Below are positions 1-9,972 of a stretch of 49,088 nt of DNA, one piece after another. A program made the position numbers and the translations under genes. The stretch spans positions 1 through 49,088 of the forward strand of contig JAIEDA010000019.1 in the NCBI GenBank assembly GCA_029068165.1, in the 5' to 3' direction. The notes under the pieces are model-generated. The model saw nothing but the letters and a program-made list of their open reading frames with translations. It had not been told where the DNA came from and ran no database searches. Within the stretch, counting starts at the first letter, position 1, and every line of letters starts with the position of its first letter. Origin of the DNA: Clostridia bacterium. GTDB taxonomy: Bacteria > Bacillota > Clostridia > Christensenellales > UBA3700.

Positions 1-125
1 GCTAATAAGTGGGTTTGCCCAATAAGCGCACATATTTTTTGGCGTGACGTGTCTAAAATTCGACAGCAAGAGGCTTCAAAAATATGTAGGTTATTTTAGC
101 AAATCCCACTTATCCGCCTGCGCCG
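1..125 (+). repeat. Hairpin element A, possible structured RNA; left arm of an inverted pair
   Basis: A closing stem pairs 6-18 (TAAGTGGGTTTGC) with 99-112 (GCAAATCCCACTTA, one bulged base). A perfect 10-bp inner stem pairs 30-39 (ACATATTTTT) with 78-87. A CCGCC motif follows the closing stem at 114-118. The same architecture occurs on the opposite strand at 388-512. The element touches the window edge, so its promoter, if any, cannot be seen. It does not resemble tmRNA, RNase P RNA or SRP RNA. It could be a structured RNA gene or the palindromic end of a small non-autonomous mobile element. Confidence 0.5.
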
Positions 126-387
126 ACTAGGGAATAACTCTAGATAGTTTTTTAGGTGATTTAGACCTTGACGTACGCTACTCCAATGCTTAACTCTTTA
201 TGACTGCGCTTAACGTGACAATAGAAAAGTCCGTTAGAAGTTTAATCGTCATATTGAATGAAGCGTAACAAAGCGAGCATAGTTTTATGACGGTAAAAAA
301 AGATAAGACCTCTTCGACTACGCGCAGTGTGACGGAAATATTATAGAAGGAGTAGTCTTAATTATCATTTTAAGATATACCTTACTT
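126..387. other. No gene seen between the two hairpin elements
   Basis: No open frame with a ribosome binding site is seen. On the minus strand a weak hairpin pairs AAGACTACTCCTTC (near 347-360) with GAAGAGGTCTT (near 305-315). It is followed by seven T (minus-strand sense) near 297-303, so an RNA starting near 521 and reading leftward through element B could stop here. That would give a transcript of roughly 220 nt. This is inference from sequence only. Confidence 0.35.
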
Positions 388-512
388 GGCTTGGGCGGTT
401 AAGTGTGTTTTACGATTATTACGCTCATAGTTTTTGGTATAGCATACTTTCGTACTCTATCCAAGTTTCGCTAAAAAATATGGCAGTAATAACGTGAAAC
501 ACACTTATTAGC
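388..512 (-). repeat. Hairpin element B, possible structured RNA; right arm of the inverted pair
   Basis: Read on the minus strand it starts GCTAATAAGTGTGTTT, like element A, and has the same layout: CATATTTTTT near the 5' side, an AAAAACTATG partner, and CCGCC after the closing stem. The closing stem pairs 497-507 with 400-411 (AAACACACTTA / TAAGTGTGTTTT). Against element A this stem shows a compensatory change (GTGGG/CCCAC in A, GTGTG/CACAC in B). A TATAAT box lies on the minus strand at 529-534, about 8 nt before the likely RNA start, but I see no good -35 box. Confidence 0.5.
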
Positions 513-630
513 AAAACCCTCTATACAATATTATATATCATTTTATATTGAAGCTCACTAAAGATGTTGCCGCTAGCTAGTTATACCGTCACTTCGCTAC
601 TTGCGTCTTTGCTCAAGTTGACGATAGCTC

Positions 631-1599
631 CTATACGTCAATGCTTGTCGTCAACGTTTCGCCGTTTGCCGCCGACTGGTACATCATCCAGTAACCTCGT
701 CCGCCTTTTTCCAACTCCAGCCACTGACGGCAATTTTCATTGCTTTGCGGGGGAGCGCTATTGTCTTTGTCGGGGACTCCGTAGCATATTACGTTGGGCG
801 TGTCGTCGCTGTATATTATGCCAACGACGTAATAGCCGTCGTCCTCGGTCGGTACGCGTACCCATTTGCTTTCAGGTATCAGCAACGTAAGTTCGTCGTC
901 CTTTTCGTTCTTGTCAAAAAGCTCTTGCATATTCGTTTCTATCTTTTTGTAGAATGGTTCGATTTCTCTTTCTTGCTTAGCAGGCTTTATCGTCTTTTTC
1001 ACCTTTGCTACGGGTTTTTCGGAAGCAGTTGAAGCTTCTTGCGCGATTGCCGCGCTATCTAAAGCGGCTGCCGCTTGTTCTTCGCGCATTGCCTCAACGG
1101 GCGCGATTGTTTCTACGCTTTCCACCTTTGCGGTTTCTTCGACGGTTTCGGCAGTATCAGGCGTATCAACGCTTTCTACGCTATCCGTGTTTTCAAAGTA
1201 TTGGGGAAGCGACTCGTTTTCTATTGGTTGCGATGCAAAAGATTGCTCGATTGCGCCGCTGTGGAGCGCGAAATACTTGTGTATATCGCGTACGATTGCG
1301 GTAGGAATAAATCTTCCTCGATTGCTGCCAAGGCATACTACCGACCCCTCGTAAAGAGCCGCGATTTGTATAGTTTTGTTGAGATCGTACAGCGCGTTAA
1401 AACGTTTTTCGCCCTCAAACAAGTCGCCGCAATATACGATGTCTTCGCCGCACTTGATACACAGTACGCCGCCTACCTTTACGCCTAAAATTCTTACGAA
1501 GCAACTTGTCCTGCCCGCAAAATTCTCAAATTTTACGATACCCGAACAGTTGCTCTTGCCGTATTCCGTCATTATGACGATTTTCTTTAAGATAACCAT
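631..1599 (-). CDS. Conserved-looking hypothetical protein with acidic linker
   Basis: I do not recognise this 322-residue protein. It starts at ATG 1599 with a good SD (TGGAGG, about 10 nt upstream); a second in-frame ATG ten codons on is possible. Three parts are visible. Residues 1 to about 95 form a folded-looking region with several cysteines and many beta-type residues. About 105-205 is a low-complexity linker rich in Glu, Thr, Ala and Val. The C-terminal third is a compact region rich in Tyr, Trp and Gly. No signal peptide or membrane segment is seen, so it is probably cytoplasmic. It is transcribed away from uvrB, and no terminator is seen after its stop. The linker suggests two domains joined flexibly; function unknown. 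Confidence 0.8.
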   Translation of the reverse strand: MVILKKIVIMTEYGKSNCSGIVKFENFAGRTSCFVRILGVKVGGVLCIKCGEDIVYCGDLFEGEKRFNALYDLNKTIQIAALYEGSVVCLGSNRGRFIPTAIVRDIHKYFALHSGAIEQSFASQPIENESLPQYFENTDSVESVDTPDTAETVEETAKVESVETIAPVEAMREEQAAAALDSAAIAQEASTASEKPVAKVKKTIKPAKQEREIEPFYKKIETNMQELFDKNEKDDELTLLIPESKWVRVPTEDDGYYVVGIIYSDDTPNVICYGVPDKDNSAPPQSNENCRQWLELEKGGRGYWMMYQSAANGETLTTSIDV

Positions 1600-1720
1600 T
1601 TGATTTATACCTCCATATACGATAATGTATGCGGCTTCGGCGAGGTTTAGAACTTTTTTATTTTTCGTGCGTATTATGGATATAATCTTATCAGTATTGC
1701 GATTTTGTATCTACAAATAC

Positions 1721-1749
1721 TTGCAAAATGTGAACATTTGTGCTAAAAT
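1721..1749 (+). promoter_or_regulatory. uvrB promoter with SOS-box-like spacer
   Basis: The -35 TTGCAA (1721-1726), a 17-nt spacer and the -10 TAAAAT (1744-1749) form a good housekeeping promoter. The spacer contains GAACATTTGTGC (1732-1743), one mismatch from the Gram-positive LexA/DinR core GAAC-N4-GTTC. Transcription should start near 1756, only about 5 nt before the uvrB ATG, and no SD is present. Confidence 0.65.
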
Positions 1750-1761
1750 ACTCTTAATCTT

Positions 1762-3717
1762 ATGTTTGATTTGAAAAGTAAATTCACTCCTTGCGGCGAT
1801 CAGCCGCAGGCTATAGAAAAATTGGTCGAGGGCGTAAACGACGGTTTGCGTACTCAAGTTTTGCTCGGCGTTACCGGCAGCGGCAAAACTTTTACGATGG
1901 CAAACGTTATAAAGGAGTGCAACCGTCCGGCATTGGTTATCGCCCACAACAAGACTTTGGCGGCGCAACTTTGCAACGAGTTTAGAGAGTTTTTCCCAAA
2001 CAACAGGGTGGAGTATTTCGTATCTTATTACGACTACTATCAACCCGAAGCGTATATTCCCCGTACGGATACGTACATCGAAAAAGACCTCTCGATCAAC
2101 GACGAAATCGACCGACTGCGTAATTCAGCCACAAGCTCGCTTTGCGAAAGCCGCGACGTTATAGTCGTTTCTTCCGTGTCGTGTATCTACGGTTTGGGCG
2201 CGCCTATGGAATACTTTTCAATGGCGATTTCACTTAGAGAAGGCTTGACTATCGACAGGGATAAGCTTTTGGATAGGCTCGTGGAAATTCAGTACAAACG
2301 CAGCGATATTGAGTTCGTCCGCGCTACGTTTAGGGTTAGGGGCGACATCGTTGAGATTTTTCCGGTTGAAAGTTCGGACAAAGCTATTAGAGTTGAGTTT
2401 TGGGGCGACGAAATCGAGAAAATTTCCCAATTCGACCCCGTCACTTCAAAAGCTACGTGCGGTCTAAAACACGTCAATATTTTCCCCGCAACGCACTACG
2501 TTGTGGAAAAAGAAAGGCTGGAACCGTGCTTGGAACGTATCCGTAACGATATGGTCGAGCAGGTAGAGCTTTTTACTCAGCAAGGCAAACTTCTCGAGGC
2601 GCAACGCTTGAAAGAAAGAGTTGCTTACGATTTGGAAATGATTAGAGAGATGGGGTATTGCTCGGGTATAGAAAACTATTCTAGATACTTTGACGGAAGA
2701 CAGCCCGGACAACCCCCGTATACGCTCTTGGACTTCTTCCCCAAAGATTTCTTGCTCTTCGTCGACGAAAGTCACATGACTTTGCCGCAAGTGCGGGCTA
2801 TGTTCAACGGCGACCTTTCGAGAAAGGTCAATTTGGTGGACTACGGATTTAGGCTACCGTCGGCGTACGACAATAGACCGCTTAAGTTTGAGGAGTTTGA
2901 CGAGCGAGTAGGGCAAATGATTTGCGTGTCGGCTACTCCCGCTAAGTATGAACTCGAACAAGCCGGACAGGTGGTCGAGCAGCTCATTCGTCCGACGGGT
3001 CTTATCGACCCCGAAGTGGAAATCCGTCCGATCGACGGGCAAATCGACGACCTTATCTCCAAAATCAACGATACGGTAGCTAAGAAAGCTAGAGTTTTGG
3101 TCACGACTTTGACCAAAAAAATGGCGGAAAGTTTGACGGCGTATCTCACTGAAAAGCATATTAAGGTCAAGTATATGCACTCGGATATAGATACCTTGGA
3201 GAGGGTGGAAATTATCGCGGGACTTAGAAAGGGCGAGTTTGACGTCCTCGTGGGTATCAACTTGCTTAGAGAAGGTTTGGATATTCCCGAAGTTCAGCTA
3301 GTCGCTATTCTCGACGCCGACAAAGAAGGTTTCTTGCGCAGCGAAACAGCGCTAATTCAGACGATAGGCAGGGCGGCGCGTAACAGCGAAGCGAAAGTCG
3401 TTATGTACGCGGACACGATTACCGACAGTATGCGCAGGGCTATCGACGAAACCAACCGAAGAAGAGAAATTCAAAGAGAGTACAACAAGGCTCACGGTAT
3501 TACGCCTAAGACTATCGTCAAGGATATTACGAATACTTTGGAAATCTCCAAGAAGCTTGACGATAAGCCGAATAAGTCCGTCAAAGATATGCAAAAGGAA
3601 ATCGCAAGGCTGACGTCGGCTATGAAAATCGCCTCAAGCAATCTTGATTTCGAACTTGCTATTAAATACCGCGAAGATATTGCAAAACTCAAAAGCGCGT
3701 TGGCAAAAGGCAAGTAA
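1762..3717 (+). CDS. uvrB: Excinuclease ABC subunit B
   Basis: UvrB is the damage-verifying helicase-like subunit of nucleotide excision repair, working with UvrA and UvrC. At 651 residues it has the normal family length. The Walker A motif GVTGSGKT is at 36-43. The damage-binding beta-hairpin, with its run of tyrosines ([20 protein letters not shown]), is at about 92-111. The DESH helicase motif is near 334. Helicase motifs V and VI ([16 protein letters not shown]) follow, and the C-terminal UVR coiled coil is at about 615-648. The start ATG 1762 has no SD and lies just behind a promoter, so the mRNA is probably nearly leaderless. An SOS-box-like site in that promoter fits known damage induction of uvrB. 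uvrA follows after 97 nt. Confidence 0.98.
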   Translation: MFDLKSKFTPCGDQPQAIEKLVEGVNDGLRTQVLLGVTGSGKTFTMANVIKECNRPALVIAHNKTLAAQLCNEFREFFPNNRVEYFVSYYDYYQPEAYIPRTDTYIEKDLSINDEIDRLRNSATSSLCESRDVIVVSSVSCIYGLGAPMEYFSMAISLREGLTIDRDKLLDRLVEIQYKRSDIEFVRATFRVRGDIVEIFPVESSDKAIRVEFWGDEIEKISQFDPVTSKATCGLKHVNIFPATHYVVEKERLEPCLERIRNDMVEQVELFTQQGKLLEAQRLKERVAYDLEMIREMGYCSGIENYSRYFDGRQPGQPPYTLLDFFPKDFLLFVDESHMTLPQVRAMFNGDLSRKVNLVDYGFRLPSAYDNRPLKFEEFDERVGQMICVSATPAKYELEQAGQVVEQLIRPTGLIDPEVEIRPIDGQIDDLISKINDTVAKKARVLVTTLTKKMAESLTAYLTEKHIKVKYMHSDIDTLERVEIIAGLRKGEFDVLVGINLLREGLDIPEVQLVAILDADKEGFLRSETALIQTIGRAARNSEAKVVMYADTITDSMRRAIDETNRRREIQREYNKAHGITPKTIVKDITNTLEISKKLDDKPNKSVKDMQKEIARLTSAMKIASSNLDFELAIKYREDIAKLKSALAKGK

Positions 3718-3814
3718 AGAATTATACGCGACGTTAAAGGCTATCGGGCAAAGAGATACGAATGTAATACTATATATAATAATTAATATATCAATATAAT
3801 ACGGAGTAAAATTT

Positions 3815-6628
3815 ATGCAGGACAGTATAAATATTAAGGGCGCGAGAGTGCACAATCTCAAAAATATCGATATCAAAATTCCTAGGGACAAACTCGTCGT
3901 GCTGACAGGTTTGAGCGGCTCGGGAAAGTCCTCGTTGGCTTTCGATACTATTTTCGCCGAGGGACAACGCAGGTATATGGAAAGTCTTTCCTCGTACGCA
4001 AGACAATTCCTAGGTCAAATGGACAAGCCTGACGTAGACTATATCGACGGACTTTCACCCGCTATTTCTATCGACCAAAAGACTACTTCGCATAACCCGC
4101 GTTCGACCGTAGGAACGGTTACGGAAATTTACGACTATCTTAGACTTTTGTACGCGAGAATAGGTTTGCCGCACTGTCCGCATTGCGGTAAAGAAATCGT
4201 CCAGCAGTCGGTCGACCAAATCGCCGACAAAGTCTTGCTGAGCGAAGCGGGCGCAAAAATTCGCGTGCTCGCGCCGATAGTTAGAGGTCGCAAAGGCGAG
4301 TTCGCTAAGCAAATCGAAGGGTATCGCAAGAGCGGTTACAGCAGGCTTATCGTCGACGGCAGCGAGTACAATATAGTTGACGAGGAAGTCAAGCTTGACA
4401 AGAATATCAAACATAATATCAAGATAGTTATTGATAGAATAGTTATGAAGCCCGACGTCAACCGCCGTTTGACGGATAGTTTAGAAACGGCTCTCAAGCT
4501 CGCCGAAGGACTTGTTGAAGTGGAAGTAAACGGAGAAATTACGCTCTATTCTTCAAAGTACTCCTGTCCCGATTGCGACGTGAGCATAGAAGAGTTGCAA
4601 CCGAGAATGTTTTCGTTCAACTCGCCGTTCGGAGCTTGTCCCGAGTGTTACGGACTGGGCTTTAAGACGGCGTTGGATATAAATAAGCTCGTCAAGTGGG
4701 ATAAGTCGCTCGCCGAAGGAGCGTTGGACGTCAGCGGTTGGAATATGGATTTCAGCAATTTCAGTACGTCGACTTTTATGGCGCTTGCCAAAAGGCACAA
4801 CTTTTCTTTGCGTACGCCGCTAAAAGACTTGCCTAAAAATATTATTGACATACTTCTATACGGCGATGAAGAGAGGTTGGAAATCAGCTACAACTCGGCA
4901 ATGGGCAGCGGAACGTTCAACAGGAAGTTTGAGGGCGTTGCCAACAATATTATGCGTAGGTTTAGAGAAACCAGCTCCGAGTACGTGAAGCAGGAGTTTT
5001 CAAAGCTTATGAAAGAAGTTCCTTGCGATTGCTGTCACGGTAAGCGACTTAGAAAGGAAGTACTCGGCGTAACGGTCGGCGGAAAAAATATTGACGACGT
5101 ATGTTCGCTCTCAATCGACAAAGCGTTGGAGTTTTTTGAGAATCTAAGTCTTACCCCCACGCAGGAGATTATAGCTAATCAAATACTCAAAGAGATAAAA
5201 GCCCGTCTTGGCTTCTTGGTCAACGTGGGTCTGAACTATCTTCAAATGTCCCGAGCTTCCGCAACGCTGTCGGGCGGAGAAGCGCAAAGAATAAGACTGG
5301 CTACTCAAATCGGCAGCGGTCTTGTCGGAGTATTGTATATTCTCGACGAGCCGAGCATAGGTCTTCACCAACGCGACAATGATAAGCTGCTCGCCACGTT
5401 AGAGCGGTTGCGCGATTTGGGTAATACCCTTATCGTCGTAGAGCACGACGAGGATACTATGCGCAAAGCCGACTATATTATCGATATCGGTCCAGGCGCG
5501 GGTGTGAACGGCGGCGAGGTCGTCGTTGCGGGTACTCCCGAAGAGGTTATGGCTTGCGATAGATCTATCACAGGCGCGTATATGTCGGGTAGAGAGAGGA
5601 TAGAACTTCCTACCGAGCGTAGAAGCGGCAACGGCAAGTTCTTGCAAGTTAAGGGCGCTAAGAAAAACAATCTTAAGAATATTGACGTGGATATTCCGCT
5701 AGGCACGTTTACCGTTATTACGGGCGTAAGCGGAAGCGGCAAGAGCAGCCTTATAAACGAAGTACTTTATCCCGTACTTCAAAATCAGCTCAACGGCGCG
5801 CGGGCAAGCGAACTCAACTGCAAACAAATTTTGGGCATAGATGAATTGGATAAAGTTATCGCTATAGACCAAAGTCCTATAGGAAGAACGCCTCGCTCCA
5901 ATCCCGCAACTTATACCAACGTTTTCAACGCCATTCGCGATTTGTACGCTAAGACTCCCGAGGCTAAATCTAGAGGATACAAGAGCGGAAGATTTTCTTT
6001 CAACATTGCAGGCGGCAGGTGTGAAAACTGCGCGGGCGACGGTATCAAAAAAATCGAAATGCACTTCCTTTCCGACGTTTACGTGCCTTGCGAAGTGTGC
6101 GGCGGTAAGCGTTATAATAGAGAAACGCTGCAAGTTAAATACAAGGGAAAGAGCATTTACGAAGTGCTTGAAATGACCGTTGCCGAGGCTTGCGAATTTT
6201 TTGAAAATATTCCGCAAATATACAATAAGATAAACACGCTCAACGACGTGGGACTTTCTTACGTCAAACTCGGTCAGCCTGCCACAACGCTCTCGGGCGG
6301 CGAGGCGCAAAGAGTAAAACTTGCGACTGAACTTTCCAAACGTTCAACGGGCAAGACAGTGTATATATTGGACGAGCCGACGACGGGACTGCATAGCGCC
6401 GACGTGAAAAAACTCGTTGCGATACTTCAAAGGCTTGTGAGCAAAGGTAACACCGTTGTAGTAATCGAGCATAACTTAGACGTGATAAAAGTAGCCGATT
6501 ATATAATCGACTTAGGACCCGAAGGCGGAGAGGGCGGCGGAACGGTTGTCGTTGCCGGAACTCCCGAGCAAGTGGCGGAGTGCGAGAGAAGCTATACGGG
6601 TAAATATTTGAAAGATAAGTTGATATAG
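3815..6628 (+). CDS. uvrA: Excinuclease ABC subunit A
   Basis: UvrA is the damage-sensing ABC-type ATPase of nucleotide excision repair; it loads UvrB on lesions. The 937 residues match the family. The first Walker A GLSGSGKS is at 32-39; two zinc-binding cysteine pairs (CPDC, CPEC) surround about residues 252-280; the ABC signature LSGGEAQR occurs twice. The second Walker A is GVSGSGKS, and a second zinc module (CENCAG, CEVCGG) is near 740-770. The SD GGAG sits 9 nt before ATG 3815. The AT-rich 97-nt gap after uvrB contains TATAAT-like boxes, so uvrA may have its own promoter as well as readthrough from uvrB. Confidence 0.98.
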   Translation: MQDSINIKGARVHNLKNIDIKIPRDKLVVLTGLSGSGKSSLAFDTIFAEGQRRYMESLSSYARQFLGQMDKPDVDYIDGLSPAISIDQKTTSHNPRSTVGTVTEIYDYLRLLYARIGLPHCPHCGKEIVQQSVDQIADKVLLSEAGAKIRVLAPIVRGRKGEFAKQIEGYRKSGYSRLIVDGSEYNIVDEEVKLDKNIKHNIKIVIDRIVMKPDVNRRLTDSLETALKLAEGLVEVEVNGEITLYSSKYSCPDCDVSIEELQPRMFSFNSPFGACPECYGLGFKTALDINKLVKWDKSLAEGALDVSGWNMDFSNFSTSTFMALAKRHNFSLRTPLKDLPKNIIDILLYGDEERLEISYNSAMGSGTFNRKFEGVANNIMRRFRETSSEYVKQEFSKLMKEVPCDCCHGKRLRKEVLGVTVGGKNIDDVCSLSIDKALEFFENLSLTPTQEIIANQILKEIKARLGFLVNVGLNYLQMSRASATLSGGEAQRIRLATQIGSGLVGVLYILDEPSIGLHQRDNDKLLATLERLRDLGNTLIVVEHDEDTMRKADYIIDIGPGAGVNGGEVVVAGTPEEVMACDRSITGAYMSGRERIELPTERRSGNGKFLQVKGAKKNNLKNIDVDIPLGTFTVITGVSGSGKSSLINEVLYPVLQNQLNGARASELNCKQILGIDELDKVIAIDQSPIGRTPRSNPATYTNVFNAIRDLYAKTPEAKSRGYKSGRFSFNIAGGRCENCAGDGIKKIEMHFLSDVYVPCEVCGGKRYNRETLQVKYKGKSIYEVLEMTVAEACEFFENIPQIYNKINTLNDVGLSYVKLGQPATTLSGGEAQRVKLATELSKRSTGKTVYILDEPTTGLHSADVKKLVAILQRLVSKGNTVVVIEHNLDVIKVADYIIDLGPEGGEGGGTVVVAGTPEQVAECERSYTGKYLKDKLI

Positions 6629-6669
6629 ATTCTTATTCTTGGCAAAGTTGAAATTTTACTTCACATAAA

Positions 6670-6699
6670 AAATAAGGAACGCTTTTGCGTTCCTTATTT
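6670..6699. terminator. Bidirectional terminator between uvrA and the lipoprotein gene
   Basis: A 12-bp perfect stem AATAAGGAACGC / GCGTTCCTTATT with a TTTT loop is flanked by A-runs on the left and T-runs on the right, so it can end both the rightward uvrA transcript and the leftward lipoprotein transcript. Confidence 0.9.
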
Positions 6700-6740
6700 T
6701 TCAGTTTGTCAGTGCTTTTTGTTAATATCTATCACGGCGC

Positions 6741-8432
6741 TTACAGTATGTAATATTCGGAGTCATTCAAGTTTTTACCCCATCCCAACGTTCCTTTGAC
6801 TTTTGTCGGCGGTTCGTACGCTCGCGCATTATCGTACTTTGCGTTGACATTCAGTTTGATAGTGTTGTTGAGCGTAATGTTGTATTCCGTATAATCGCCG
6901 CCGGTTGGGGTATAGCAAATTTCCGTATCGCAAACGATAGAAGAGATTTTTCCGTTGGTAATAACTACTTGAATACTTGCGTCTTTTACAACGTTTTCGG
7001 TATTATAGTAGTTGTCGACCGCTATAACTTCGTCGTATTCGTTGGTGTTGATCATATTGATGATCTTTTTTTGGACGCTTTGTGTTGCAACTTTTCCTAG
7101 ATATAGAGTATAAGTCGTGGTCGCGCCTACGGTTTGCTTTTTGATGCAATCAATCTCGCTTGCTTGTTGTTTTACCATAGCGGTGAGAAAATCGAATTGC
7201 GTATCGGCAGTTACGCCTTGAACCTGCGTTTGAGTGTTCGTACCTTTTCTCGATATCAACCACGCGCCTTGATTATCTTCGTCGCTTCCGTTAACGTTGC
7301 CTAGAGTATACTTGTAGGTTTCTTTTCCTGCCGTTTCGCTGTGAGCTTTGTATACGTAAGAATGGTTGAACCAAGCGACGTCATCTATAGTGTTCTTATA
7401 CATTCTTGAAGTATACTTATCTACGATAGCGGTTTTGTTCCATCCCGGGTCGAATTCATTGGAAGCTATCAAATCAAGAGAGTATACGGCGTCGTCTTTC
7501 AAATCTTCTATCGCGGTGTTGATTGTATTTACTTCCGCTTGTACGTCCGCATTCTTATACAAAAAGTCGTTTGCGTTCGGAAGAGAAATAGCAGTCGAGT
7601 TTCCCTTTTGCGTGTAGACTACGTCAATAACAACTTTAGTCAATTTTACGTCTATTTGCAACTTAAAGGCGAGGCGGAAATCGTCAAGCTTGCCGTCTTT
7701 AATATTAAAATCAAGAGCGCTCGTGTTTTCAGCAAACGTAATTCCCTTGAAAGATACGCCCGTTCCGAGTTTTTCGAATACTTTGCTCAACGCGGAGTAA
7801 ACTAAAGTACTGTTGCCCGCCGATAGTTTGCAAGAATAATCGTAAGAGGCGTAACTAGATTTTGCTATATTGGTAATATTGTTTGCGCCAACCGAGTTTA
7901 CGATTTTAACGACGGGTAAATTGACCATCGTAATATCTTGCTCTTCGGGAAGTTCTACCGATATTTTTTTCACGGTGTTTCCGTCCATCGTCGCTTTAAT
8001 TTGGCTGTCGCCTGCAGTAAACAAGTAGCACGTAGAATTAGCCAAAAGAGCGCCGCTTGTCGTACGCTTAAACGAAACTTCGTCGCTGTCGCCGTCGTAG
8101 CGATACGCGCCGTCGTAAATGCCGCTTAGAGAAGTTCCTATCCCTAAAACGTTAAAATTGCCGGTAAAAGTAAGATTGAAATCGTACGCTTGAACGCTTT
8201 GAGAAAGGGTATTGTTGCGCGCCTCAACAATTTCCGCGCCGGTGGGAAGAGTTGTCGAAACGCTGCCGCTGTCGCTACCGTTGTTTGAACTATCGTTGTT
8301 GTCATTGCTGATTCCGCTATCATTGCCGTTGGCGTCGGAGTTGCCGCCGTTTCCGCCGTTGCAAGCGGCGAAAGCGAATACGGCGCAAACGCATAAGATA
8401 ACTACGAAAAATAATGCTAACTTCTTCTTCAT
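6741..8432 (-). CDS. Secreted lipoprotein of unknown function
   Basis: 563 residues. The N-terminus is a lipoprotein signal: MKKK, a hydrophobic stretch, and a lipobox-type FAAC with the lipidated Cys at about 24. A Gly/Asn/Asp/Ser-rich linker follows (25-60), typical of a flexible surface tether. The rest is rich in beta-strand-type residues with no membrane segment, suggesting an extracellular beta-rich domain, perhaps two (about 65-290 and 300-545). I recognise no catalytic motif. The start ATG 8432 has the SD AGAGG. A likely promoter is TTGAGC-17 nt-TACAGT on the minus strand (about 8492-8520). It stands alone between uvrA and the YetF-like gene. Confidence 0.85.
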   Translation of the reverse strand: MKKKLALFFVVILCVCAVFAFAACNGGNGGNSDANGNDSGISNDNNDSSNNGSDSGSVSTTLPTGAEIVEARNNTLSQSVQAYDFNLTFTGNFNVLGIGTSLSGIYDGAYRYDGDSDEVSFKRTTSGALLANSTCYLFTAGDSQIKATMDGNTVKKISVELPEEQDITMVNLPVVKIVNSVGANNITNIAKSSYASYDYSCKLSAGNSTLVYSALSKVFEKLGTGVSFKGITFAENTSALDFNIKDGKLDDFRLAFKLQIDVKLTKVVIDVVYTQKGNSTAISLPNANDFLYKNADVQAEVNTINTAIEDLKDDAVYSLDLIASNEFDPGWNKTAIVDKYTSRMYKNTIDDVAWFNHSYVYKAHSETAGKETYKYTLGNVNGSDEDNQGAWLISRKGTNTQTQVQGVTADTQFDFLTAMVKQQASEIDCIKKQTVGATTTYTLYLGKVATQSVQKKIINMINTNEYDEVIAVDNYYNTENVVKDASIQVVITNGKISSIVCDTEICYTPTGGDYTEYNITLNNTIKLNVNAKYDNARAYEPPTKVKGTLGWGKNLNDSEYYIL

Positions 8433-8702
8433 TTAGTACCTCTTAAAGTGTTGTAAATTTGTCGCTATGCCTATTCGGTATGGCACGATTACTGTATCAT
8501 AAAAGAGTATAAAGCTCAAGTAAAAAACGTCGCCGTTTCTAAATTCAACTAATAGTTTAGTTCGCAGTAAAAAACCTGCGGCGCGGCGTTGCGTTTGGCG
8601 TAAAAAAGATGAAATTTTCGTTTCGATTGATATGATGAATTGTTTTTTAAAATTCAATGGATTTCATTACATATTTTGTTTTCGCTTACACATAATGAGA
8701 GT

Positions 8703-9410
8703 ATGTTAATAGTATTCACAAGAGCGATAATAATTTATATCTTTTTATTGATTGTAATGCGATTGATGGGCAAAAAGCAATTAGGCGAATTGCAGCCTTT
8801 TGAGTTTGCCATAACGTTGATCGCCGCCGAACTTGCTTGTATTCCTATGTCCGATACGCAAGTGCCTATTCTTTACGGATTGGTTCCGATATTTACGCTG
8901 TTTGTCGTAGAATTTTGTTTGACGAAGATAGTCAAGCACTCGTTGAAAATGCGTAAACTTATCAACGGCAAACCCGTAATTGTTATCACGCCCAACGGCA
9001 TCGACTTCGAAGCGATAAACAAACTCGATATGACCGTTCACGATATAATGGAATCTATCAGGGCAAAAGATTACACTTCGCCCGAAGAAATCGAATGGGC
9101 GATAATAGAAACAAACGGCGATATGTCGGTTATTCCCAAGACCGCAAATAGACCTCTCACGGTTGGCGATATGCAAATCAACGCCGAGCAAGCGGAGATA
9201 CCGTATTCGGTTATTTGCGAGGGCAAGCGTATGGGACAAAACATCAAGAAATGTAATCTTGACGAGGCAAAGGTGGAATCGCTTTTGAATAAGTATCAGT
9301 ATAAGCAACAGGACATTTTGCTTATGCTGGTTACTGGCGGAGATGATTTCTATCTTCAACCCAAGGACGGTAAGTACCTTACGGGCAAGTTGAGCGAGGA
9401 GGTGGGCTGA
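8703..9410 (+). CDS. YetF/DUF421-family membrane protein
   Basis: About 235 residues from ATG 8703. Longer in-frame frames open at 8640, but the protein start MLIVFTRAI and the first membrane helix fit ATG 8703. Two to three membrane helices lie in the first ~80 residues, with the family signature MRLMGKKQLGELQPFEF. The C-terminal half is a soluble domain predicted to be cytoplasmic. The family is linked to spore or envelope stress in Bacillus, but its biochemical role is not well defined. CATAAT at 8691-8696 ends 6 nt before the ATG and only a weak SD-like GAGAG is present, so a leaderless start is possible. It overlaps the next gene by 1 nt (TGATG), implying translational coupling. Confidence 0.9.
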   Translation: MLIVFTRAIIIYIFLLIVMRLMGKKQLGELQPFEFAITLIAAELACIPMSDTQVPILYGLVPIFTLFVVEFCLTKIVKHSLKMRKLINGKPVIVITPNGIDFEAINKLDMTVHDIMESIRAKDYTSPEEIEWAIIETNGDMSVIPKTANRPLTVGDMQINAEQAEIPYSVICEGKRMGQNIKKCNLDEAKVESLLNKYQYKQQDILLMLVTGGDDFYLQPKDGKYLTGKLSEEVG

Positions 9411-9790
9411 TGGGCAAGATTATACTCACTGTCGTCGTGGTAGCGCTTATACTCGCGCTTGGCATAAGCGAGCAGGTGTTTATGCAAAACAGCTTTGACG
9501 ATTTGGCGGAAAAATGCGATGAAATACAGGATATGCTAATTCAAAAGGACTATAGCGCAGCGCGTAAAGCAATAATACAAATGAAAGAGTGGTGGGCGAA
9601 AAGGCGTGATATTCTTGAATTTACCTGTCCAAACAACGACGTGAAAGATATCTATAAAGAGATAGGCGAGTTGGAAGGAACTATGTACGCGGAAATGTAC
9701 GACGACTCAATTACCCGTACCAACGTAATAAAGAGTATGGCGGAAAACTCCAAAAACTTGCTTGCATACCGTATAAAAAATATTCTCTAA
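9410..9790 (+). CDS. DUF4363-family membrane-anchored protein
   Basis: 126 residues. An N-terminal hydrophobic anchor (about 4-22) is followed by an extracytoplasmic helical region with Trp-Trp (KEWWAKRR) near 63. This fits DUF4363 proteins, which in Clostridia are commonly next to YetF/DUF421 genes; the pairing here supports the call. The SD GAGGAGG lies inside the end of the upstream gene. A terminator follows at once. The two proteins probably act together at the membrane; the activity is unknown. Confidence 0.8.
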   Translation: MGKIILTVVVVALILALGISEQVFMQNSFDDLAEKCDEIQDMLIQKDYSAARKAIIQMKEWWAKRRDILEFTCPNNDVKDIYKEIGELEGTMYAEMYDDSITRTNVIKSMAENSKNLLAYRIKNIL

Positions 9791-9797
9791 AAATATA

Positions 9798-9828
9798 CCC
9801 GACGGGCTTTTATAGCCGTCGGGTTTTA
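9798..9828 (+). terminator. Terminator after the DUF421-DUF4363 pair
   Basis: A perfect 8-bp GC-rich stem CCCGACGG / CCGTCGGG with a 10-nt loop is followed by TTTTAC. 9830-9972 holds nothing I can identify. Confidence 0.9.
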
Positions 9829-9972
9829 CTTTCGTTGAGTTAAAGTCTTAAAATCTAGCTTCAGTTTAATCTTTGCCAGTACGTTATTCCGCGTTGGCTT
9901 TTGTACTAGTCTTTAATATTAGCCACAAGAATTTCAACAAGTGCTTTCAAAGTAATAAATTGAATATTTGCG

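Noticed and set aside
1..545. tmRNA, RNase P RNA, SRP RNA or a CRISPR-associated RNA at the left edge
   Set aside because: None of the conserved blocks I know for these RNAs is present on either strand, and there are no repeat-spacer units or cas genes. 6S RNA cannot be fully excluded on fold alone.
564..1488. Plus-strand open frames opposite the 322-residue gene
   Set aside because: Arg/Leu-rich shadow translations without SD; the minus-strand frame has the SD, composition and length of a real protein.
5699..6310. A 203-codon minus-strand frame in uvrA
   Set aside because: Antisense to the conserved second ATPase of UvrA; no ribosome binding site.
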